NCBI GenBank assembly: GCA_017562135.1
Contig: QEYB01000266.1
Location: 806,001-870,000, forward strand
Direction of reading: 5' to 3'
DNA: 64,000 bases
Source of the DNA: Dipylidium caninum
Taxonomy: Eukaryota > Platyhelminthes > Cestoda > Cyclophyllidea > Dipylidiidae
Made by a program: the position numbers and the translations under genes. Under the pieces are notes generated by a model that was not told the origin of the DNA, searched no databases, and was given only the letters and a program-made list of their open reading frames with translations. Below are positions 56,440-64,000 of the stretch, in pieces. Each line of letters starts with the position of its first letter. Within the stretch, counting starts at the first letter, position 1.

Positions 56440-57760
56440 ATCGCGGGAGCTGAGGATTGGACTCAACATCCGCAACGGCATCCTACGATCAGCATTTATG
56501 TCGTGTCTGCTCACCCGCAGTTTTTCAGCTGCCTCGATTATAAAAATGCAATATTTCTGTTTCTGCTTATTCATTAATCCCATTTGTTAGAGGTGAATAA
56601 ACGACTCGAGATGCTCCATCTACTCGCTGAGACAGCCGTAATCATCTCAAAAGACGTTATGTTGTGGTCACGAGTCTTGGTGCGCAGCACATGTTGCATA
56701 AACCTCTAACTATCGTCCTACCGAGTTAGGCTGCTCTCGTCTCATTCTACTTACCATGACGTCGAGGGAGTTTTTATCGGGTGGTGGTGAACAAGAAGAA
56801 ATGCTGAGAAATTTGACGACTACAGTTCAAAGAGGCCCTTTTACATTTTGAACCCACCAATTTGGAATCCGCCTTACTCATCCGGCAAGAAGTGTCAACA
56901 TCCATGTCCCGGTGGAGATGAAAAATCACACAGTATGGCGCAGTGTTTCCAAAAGTACTTGACATTGGTAAAGTGGGAGAGAAGGATAAACAGTCCTCCT
57001 AATCGCATAAAACACCTTTTTTTAAAATACTAGGAAAGGGAGTTGGTGTTACTTCGCTCGTTGGAGGGGGCCAAATGGAGGAAAATCTGTTGTGACGACA
57101 GCCAGAAGTTGTGAAAAGCTTATCATAATAATGTTATGCGATGTGCTTTTCCTATTAAAACGCACGTCATAATTTTTGGTGGATGTTAATTCGTTCGCTT
57201 GCCATCCGAAATGTGTACTCCTAAGTGAAGGTTTTGGGACAGTGCTGTTCCCTGGTTTCGCCACAATTCATCTAAAGATTATCACCTGTTGGCAGGTGCC
57301 AAGACATGTCAACGCATAACTCACTTTACACAACTGCTGATAGTGAGTTCCAATCTACAAGAAAGTGCGCATCAAACTTTTACCACATCTCATACATTAT
57401 ATTATTTTGCTATAGGCACTAATTTCTCCAATGCATTTATTGGTAGACTTCACTTGAAACAGAATTGATACAAACTTCGTCAAAGCCTCATGTCAGAATT
57501 AAGAACAAACAACACCAGACTGCACATTATGAGCTGAAACCAACTTTTTCTCCGAGGGACAGTGACTAATATCTGTGGAGGAGCTGGCAATAGTTTATTA
57601 GGGTACATTCACCACTGGGCGGCCTCGTTATCGATAATGCAATGCAGCCGCGATGGGTGAGGTAGTAGAATGTGCTCGGAAGGCGTCCAAGGAAGAGTAC
57701 TCTGTAAGTTCTAACTTGATGGTCTAACTACAAAATTGGACGCCGCAATAAATCGCTATT
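56440..57760 (-). repeat. Inverted duplication, right arm, diverged segment (copy C)
   Basis: The reverse complement aligns with 26634-27860, and its lower end (56440-56590) aligns with copy A around 22520-22660. Most of the length is diverged, but 56778-57050 is almost identical to 27358-27631. A 110-codon minus-strand open frame at 56251-56583 (starting MGLMNKQKQKYC) overlaps the lower end; it is not conserved as an open frame in the other copies and I do not call it a gene. Near 57659-57713 a plus-strand open stretch ends at a GTAAGT donor and is partly conserved in the left arm. Confidence 0.85.
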
Positions 57761-58136
57761 TAAAATACTCGCCAATTTTATAATGGAGTGTGATGTTGGC
57801 TCGATTGCCAAGTTTATGCTCAGATCATCGGTAATCTCGATTCTGGCAGCCTCCCGACGAAATTTTAAGCCAACTACTAATAGATTGTCTTTTTTGCAGC
57901 GACAAGCACGTAACAGAGAGTGGTATGAGAACTAAAAAGTGTCAGTAACCATATGAAAAATATTTTATGGACCATATTCATTGGTAACGTATAGGTTTTG
58001 CTTATAAGCAACTTTTATTATACCTTCAGACACTGTAATCGATTTTATGCTAGGCAAGATTTTTCTCTGGCGCCTATTGTGTTAAGGTACTTAAGCCAGC
58101 TTTTGTTATAACCCGCTGCATTGTAAGGCTCCGAAG

Positions 58137-61100
58137 ATGTCTGGTAATCGTAAGTCCTTTCCCCTGGCTTTTCATAAAGATAGACTTGTATTATGCCGAA
58201 GAAGGCATCGAGGAACTTCAAGATGACGACATAGCAGATATACCAATGCAAATGGACGATCAGGAGGGGGATGATGATGAAATAACTCCGGACCTATGGC
58301 AGGAGGCTTGCTGGCTTGTCATTAGCAGTTATTTCGATGAAAAGGGCCTGGTCAGGCAGCAGCTGGACTCCTTTGATGAGTTCATACAGACATCAGTCCA
58401 GAAAATAGTAGAAGATTCCCCTGTCATAGAGTTCCAGGCGGAGGCTCAATATGCGGGTGGAGTAATCGAAAAGCCGGTGAGATCGGAACATAAGTTTATT
58501 GCGACTTAGGTCCAATATGCTCTTCGGTTTGAGCAAATTTATCTGAGCAAGGCGACACATTGGGAAAAAGATGGCTCTTCTGCCCCTATGACACCCAATG
58601 ATGCTCGTTTACGGAACTTGACATACGCAGCACCTCTTTATGTTGATGTTGTCAAGAAAGTGACGAGAGATGGTTACGTAGATGAAAAGAAAGCCGAGAA
58701 GAAGTTTATTGGAAAAATTCCAATTATGCTAAGGTACAATAACTGGTTATTTACAGCATCCATATTAGATCGAGTTATTGCATTCTGGCCGTCATGAGCG
58801 ACCGTGATTTAGCGGAACTCAATGAGTGTCCCCTTGATCCTGGTGGTTATTTCATCATAAATGGTTCGGAGAAAGTTTTGATTGCCCAGGAAAAGATGGC
58901 CACAAACACGGGTAGGTAGTTATTTTTTATCTCACCAGTTTAGTATACGTATTTAAACAAAAGGACAGCAAATATGCTTACAAAACGGAGATTCGTTCCT
59001 GCCTTGAACATAGTTCACGACCGGCTAGCACACTTTGGGTTAATATGATGGCACGTGGTGGAAAGGACAATAACAAGAGAGCAACCATCGGTCAACGCAT
59101 TGTTGCTATTTTGCCCTATATCAAACAGGAAATACCTGTTCTCATTGTTTTCCGAGCCCTCGGTTTTGTAGCCGATCGTGATATTTTGGAACACATTGTT
59201 TACGATTTTGAGGATAGCGAAATGCGTGAAATGATAAAGCCTTCCTTAGATGAGGCCTTCGTTATCCAGGACCAGAAGGTCGCGTTAAACTTTATTGGTT
59301 CCCGCGGCGCTCGTCCGGGTGTTACAAAAGAAAAGCGTATTAAATATGCCAAGGAGATTCTGCAAAAAGAAACTCTTCCCCATGTTGGTATTTCCGACTA
59401 TTGTGATACTCGGAAAGCATTCTTTTTGGGCTATATAGTACATCGCCTCCTTCTCACAGCTCTTAAACGTTGTGACGTTGACGACAGGGATCACTATGGC
59501 AATAAACGGCTTGATCTTGCCGGCCCTCTACTTGCTTTTCTCTTCCGTGGATTGTTTCGTAATTTAACCAAGGAGATTAGACTGTACGCTCAAAAATTTA
59601 TTGATAAAGGCAAGGACTTCAATCTTGAAAATGCTATTCGAAGCCAAATTATCACGGATGGTTTGAAGTACTCCCTCGCTACTGGTAACTGGGGTGATCA
59701 AAAGAAAGCAAATCAGGCTAGACCAGGCGTTTCTCAAGTTCTCAACCGACTTACTTTTGCCTCCACTTTATCCCATCTTCGACGTTTAAATTCTCCGATT
59801 GGTAGAGATGGAAAGTTGGCGAGACCTCGTCAGTTACACAACACTCTATGGGGTATGATTTGTCCAGCGGAAACTCCCGAAGGCTCTGCTGTTGGTCTAG
59901 TCAAAAATTTGGCTCTCATGGCGTATATATCTGTTGGCAGTCAACCATCACCAATTTTGGAGTTTCTTGAGGAATGGAGTATGGAGAACTTAGAGGAGAT
60001 TGCACCCTCCGCGATTGGAAAGTATGCTTTTTCTTTAATTATCCATCATCTTTTTTAGAACCTGTAAAATTTTCGTAAATGGTTGTTGGGTCGGTATACA
60101 CAACTCCCCAGATCACCTTATGGTCACTCTGAGGAAACTTCGACGTCAAGTGGATGTCATCGTGAGTGAAGTCAGCATAGTCAGGGACTATCGTGATCAG
60201 GAGATTCGAATATACACCGACGCCGGCCGCATTTGCCGACCGCTTGTCATAGTCGAAAAGGGAAAACTTATGCTCAAGCGTAGTCACATCGAGCTTCTCA
60301 AGGACAAAGCCTATAACCGATACAGGTGGGTTTGCGCGTCTAGTCTGGTGCTGATATTTTCTGTTACTTCCGCAAACGTTATATATGAAAACTAACTGTT
60401 AACCTTATTTTTGATTATTTTGGTTTAGCTGGCAAGAGCTTGTGTTGAGTGGCGTGGTTGAGTATATCGACACGCTGGAAGAGGAAACGGCAATGATTGC
60501 AATGGGTCCAGCTGAGATGCAGGCCGCGGTTAATTACTGTAAGACACACACCCATTGTGAGATTCATCCCAGCATGATTCTGGGCATTTGTGCTAGCATC
60601 ATACCCTTCTGCGATCATAATCAATCACCACGTAACACCTATCAAAGCGCCATGGGCAAACAAGCCATGGGAGTGTTTACATCTCCAATTTCCACACACG
60701 TATGGATACCCTCTCAAACGTTCTCTACTACCCTCAGAAGCCCCTTGTTACTACACGTTCCATGGAGTATTTGCGGTTCCGTGAATTGCCTGCGGGAATC
60801 AATGCCATTGTCGCCATCGCCTGCTATACTGGATATAATCAAGAAGACTCTTTGGTAGTCAACGAGAGCGCCATTCAGCGTGGCTTCTTTCGATCGGAAT
60901 TTTATCGTACGTACAAGGACCAGGAGGCGAGGCACGGTATGGATCAGGAAGAGGTGTTTGAGAAACCCAATCCGCAAACTTGTCAGGGCATGAGACACGC
61001 TATCTATGACAAATTGGATGATGATGGTCTCATTGCACCCGGTACACGTGTCTCCGGTGATGACGTGCTTATCGGCAAGACTATATCCCTACCGGAAAAT

Positions 61101-62627
61101 GAAGATGAGGTTCGTTGCAAACAAATCCTTACTTTTGCCTCCCACCCTCTAATAAGCCGGTTTGGTGTTTATCGCTCACACGTTTTACTCTAAACATAAG
61201 AGTAGTAACTTTTCCGCCTTGCAGCTGGATGGTGGCCAAAGACGCTACACGAAGCGTGACGCCTCGGTTTTCATGCGTCGCAGTGAGTTTGGGATTGTGG
61301 ACCAGGTAATGGTCACTTGGAACAATGAAGGCAACAAGTTCTGTAAAGTGCGTGTGCGCACTACCAAAACGCCTCAGGTGGGCGACAAGTTTGCTTCGCG
61401 TCATGGTCAAAAGGGTACCTGTGGTATTCTCTATCGGCAAGAAGATATGCCTTTCACTTGTGAAGGCATCACTCCCGATATTATCATTAACCCCCACGCC
61501 ATTCCTAGTCGAATGACGATTGGTCATTTGATCGAATGCCTTCAGGTAATATGATGGCGATAACTTTGGAAAATTCCATTCTCTTTTACCTCTTGTTTTA
61601 TGGTACCACAGGTTTCCTCTCGCATATTTTCTGTCTCATTACTTTTTGTGTTTTTCCTTGGCTGTCATGTTTGATTGCAATAACTGTCTAAATTTGAAAA
61701 CCGTCGCGAGTTAGCAGATTCTGATTTCTTCTGCCCAACCTTTAGATTTTTTTATAGAAAAAAACTTTTTTTAAAACATTTTGATCTTCCAGATGGATTT
61801 CATGGATATGAAGCCTTAATGCTTCCCACTTAAAATGTTTCGAACTAAGTAAAATTACCATTTTAAAGCCCATTTTACCACTTGTCACTATTTCTTAAAT
61901 GTCGCTTTATGTTGAGTTTTAACTCTTAACGGTTCTGTCTAAATGGATTTTAATCCCTTTGTTCCTTTGGGTCTTTTTGATGTAATTTCCGAAAAAGTTT
62001 CTTCCCTTTGCGTGATCCAACCAGTGACGGTTTTTTTAAATTTCTGATCTGCATAATCTTATCTTGCTGTGTCTAAACTTATGCCTTAGGATTCTTCCTG
62101 TTCTTGGTCATGAAGTAGTCTATATAGGCAAACCGGTCTTTTTTCTTTAGGGTAAAGTCAGCGCAAAACAAAGGTGAAATCGGTGACGCCACGCCCTTTA
62201 ACGATGCTGTAAATGTGCGGAAGATCTCCCTTCTCCTGCAGGAATACGGCTATCAGCATACAGGCAATGAGATAATGTATAATGGCTTCACTGGCCGTAA
62301 GCTCAACTCTCAAATCTTTCTGGGTCCCACCTACTACCAGCGTTTGAAGCACTGGTCGACGACAAAATCCATTCGCGTTCACGCGGCCCTGTGCAGATCC
62401 TCAATCGCCAGCCAATGGAGGGTCGCAGCCGCGATGGCGGTTTGCGGTTCGGAGAAATGGAGCGTGACTGTCAGATCGCTCATGGTGCGGCTCAGTTTTT
62501 GCGGGAACGGCTCTTCTTTGCCAGCGATCCCTATCAAGTTTATGTGTGCAATCTCTGTGGCTTAATGGCTATTGCACATCATCGTAATAAGACGTTTGAG
62601 TGCAGTGCTTGTCAGAATACAACACAG
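58137..62627 (+). CDS. POLR2B: RNA polymerase II second largest subunit (last exon outside window)
   Basis: Nine exons are visible: 58137-58149, 58184-58476, 58510-58733, 58769-58911, 58944-60021, 60059-60325, 60429-61109, 61225-61545 and 62151-62627. With the terminal exon seen in the inverted copy the protein would be ~1,200 residues (human 1,174). RPB2 forms the wall, lobe, protrusion and hybrid-binding part of Pol II. Landmarks are [52 protein letters not shown] and [12 protein letters not shown] (hybrid-binding region), [18 protein letters not shown] (anchor region) and the C-terminal CNLCG/CSAC zinc ribbon. It is Pol II type rather than Pol I or III. The first five introns are 31-37 nt; the later ones are 103, 115 and 605 nt. 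Frame breaks are a net +2/-1 near 60680-60700 (before NFHTRMDTL), one extra A at 62165-62168 and one lost base at 62350-62352. At the last two the inverted copy at 25.5-26 kb is intact. I infer a functional gene with sequence errors. Confidence 0.97.
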
Positions 62628-64000
62628 GTGAGCTCGTGGCCACTAATCTTGTGCGCAATTTGTGAGGGAGACATGGGCTATTGTGCATAGTTATTTTGCG
62701 TTTGTTAGTTTCGAAGCTGTCGGTACTTTATCGCCGGCCATATAACCACTTTTTACTAGTCCAGACTTGGAGTGTTAGACAGAAGTACCGATTCGCTGAT
62801 TCTTTCCTGTCCCTTGAATGACGTTGCCTTATATTGCTTGAATGGGTGTCTGTGTGTGGCTGGTGCACGTTTCAAGGTAGATGGTACTAAGTGTGCGTGC
62901 TTTCACTCGGATGTAGGAGTTCGGTTGGCTGCCGTGTTTGAATGTGTTTGTTCTCTCGTTCACATGGTCTTCATTCTTTGAATTGTGCGTGAATCAAGGA
63001 AAACAAACTGATTGACATTTGTATGAGAATTAAATATTGGCACACAACGTCGGAGCTGTTGGCATTCTCGTGTTATTATTATTATTACTATTATTGTACA
63101 CCTTTTTTGTCACGCCATACACGTCATTGTTTGGGCCTTGTTCTGTTTTCATTAAACTCAATGATTCAGTTTGAATGATTCAGTTTCTTTTGTTTGTGTG
63201 CAGGAGAGTGTACTCATTGCTTGTGCTAAGGTTTCTAAACTTGTTCTTTTTTGTTCATACATACACATGCCTTTCTGGTCAAACCCCAATTTCCACCCTT
63301 AGGTTAAGGCAGAGTTGTTAAGTCATCTGCGTGTGCTACACTTGGTGTGTTAACGTAGGCAGTTTGGATGTGTGTATGTGTGTGTGTGTGTGTGTGTCTG
63401 CCTTGTCACCTTATCACTTGACGCAGTGTCTCGACAAGCCTGTAACGCCATCGCAGCAGAGATAGGAGGGGGATTTCGGTTTTTCATGGTACACGAGTAC
63501 ATGGTGATTGCATCATACGCTAAGCCTTAATGAGCTACTTCTGCCTCGTCAATCACAATTTCGGATGAGTTTTTCAAAAATAACCTTAGCAAAGAGGAGA
63601 AGGCTGGGCGCATCCGAGTAGTGCGTTTAGAAGGAACGCGCACGTGTGTGAAGTCCATAATTGTTTTTGTTGTAAAGAACAGGGCTTTTTTTCCTACATA
63701 CGCATCGTATGTGGTCTTTGGACTGCCGGTTACTCAGCATCAGGTTGGTGTTTTTCTCTCCTCTTCTGTACACCGGAAGGCGAATTATTCTTCAGACAGC
63801 CGATTTACGGTGGAAATGCGTGTGGTTTTATGTACCGCATGCATAAAAATCGGCTGATGAGTTGGGTTTATTGGCAGTGTTTATGCGATGGCGTTGTTTT
63901 CCTCATTTCACCATTCCACGTGTATCTGGACCATCTCTGAATTTTAGTTGTACCAAATGTGAAAGTGTGCTCGAGGTGAAGGGTATTTCTGAGGAGCCCT
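62080..64000 (+). repeat. Inverted duplication, right arm, RPB2-end segment
   Basis: This is the partner of 24152-26080 on the opposite strand. It covers the end of the RPB2 intron 8, exon 9 and the first ~1.37 kb of the following intron. The match runs off the window edge. Confidence 0.92.
63369..63398. repeat. (GT)n microsatellite
   Basis: A GT run with one interruption lies in the last RPB2 intron. It is longer than its inverted counterpart at 24757-24776. Confidence 0.9.

Noticed and set aside
56251..56583. 110-codon minus-strand frame starting MGLMNKQKQ as a gene
   Set aside because: It lies in the repeat family; the equivalent frame is interrupted in copy A (22.5 kb) and not preserved in copy B.

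Overview
This is nuclear DNA from a eukaryote, most likely a parasitic flatworm (tapeworm or fluke). The conserved genes are animal-type (RAD21, STUB1/CHIP, a TOPORS-like RING ligase, RPA2, RPB2, an animal-type glutamate dehydrogenase, a GH47 mannosidase). They are cut by many introns of only 28-40 nt mixed with introns of hundreds to thousands of nt, a pattern known from flatworms. The species assignment is inference; I saw no spliced-leader gene or rRNA to confirm it.

Layout. 1-6.7 kb: 3' part of a class I alpha-1,2-mannosidase gene (+). 9.5-16.9 kb: a large multi-exon gene (+) that I do not recognise. 18.4-21.6 kb: cohesin subunit RAD21 (-), convergent with it. 22-28 kb: repeats plus an inverted copy (-) of the last exons of RNA polymerase II subunit RPB2. 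30.8-39.6 kb: two tandem glutamate dehydrogenase genes (-), about 6.4 kb apart. 41.9-43.5 kb: STUB1/CHIP (+). 44.0-46.8 kb: TOPORS-like E3 (+). 46.9-47.9 kb: RPA2 (-), convergent with TOPORS. 48.1-49 kb: a possible exon cluster of an unknown gene (+), head-to-head with RPA2. 49-56.4 kb: no recognisable gene. 56.4-57.8 kb: a repeat block homologous to 26.6-27.9 kb, inverted. 58.1-64 kb: RPB2 (+), whose final exon lies beyond the window.

Two duplications dominate. (1) A large, interrupted inverted duplication pairs 24.1-27.9 kb with 56.4-64 kb. Parts are almost identical, parts are clearly diverged, and the left arm lacks about 4.3 kb holding the body of RPB2. (2) The GDH tandem duplication has near-identical 3' portions, but the first ~75 codons are strongly diverged, with an abrupt boundary inside exon 1.

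Almost every conserved gene (RAD21, both GDHs, STUB1, RPA2, RPB2 and its copy) carries one or more single-base reading-frame breaks. These often sit at homopolymers and are not shared between duplicate copies. The most economical reading is residual indel error in a draft assembly, so I treat these genes as probably functional. The housekeeping genes concern DNA replication and cohesion (RPA2, RAD21), transcription (RPB2) and ubiquitin/SUMO ligation (STUB1, TOPORS). I see no sign that they form one pathway beyond close spacing.
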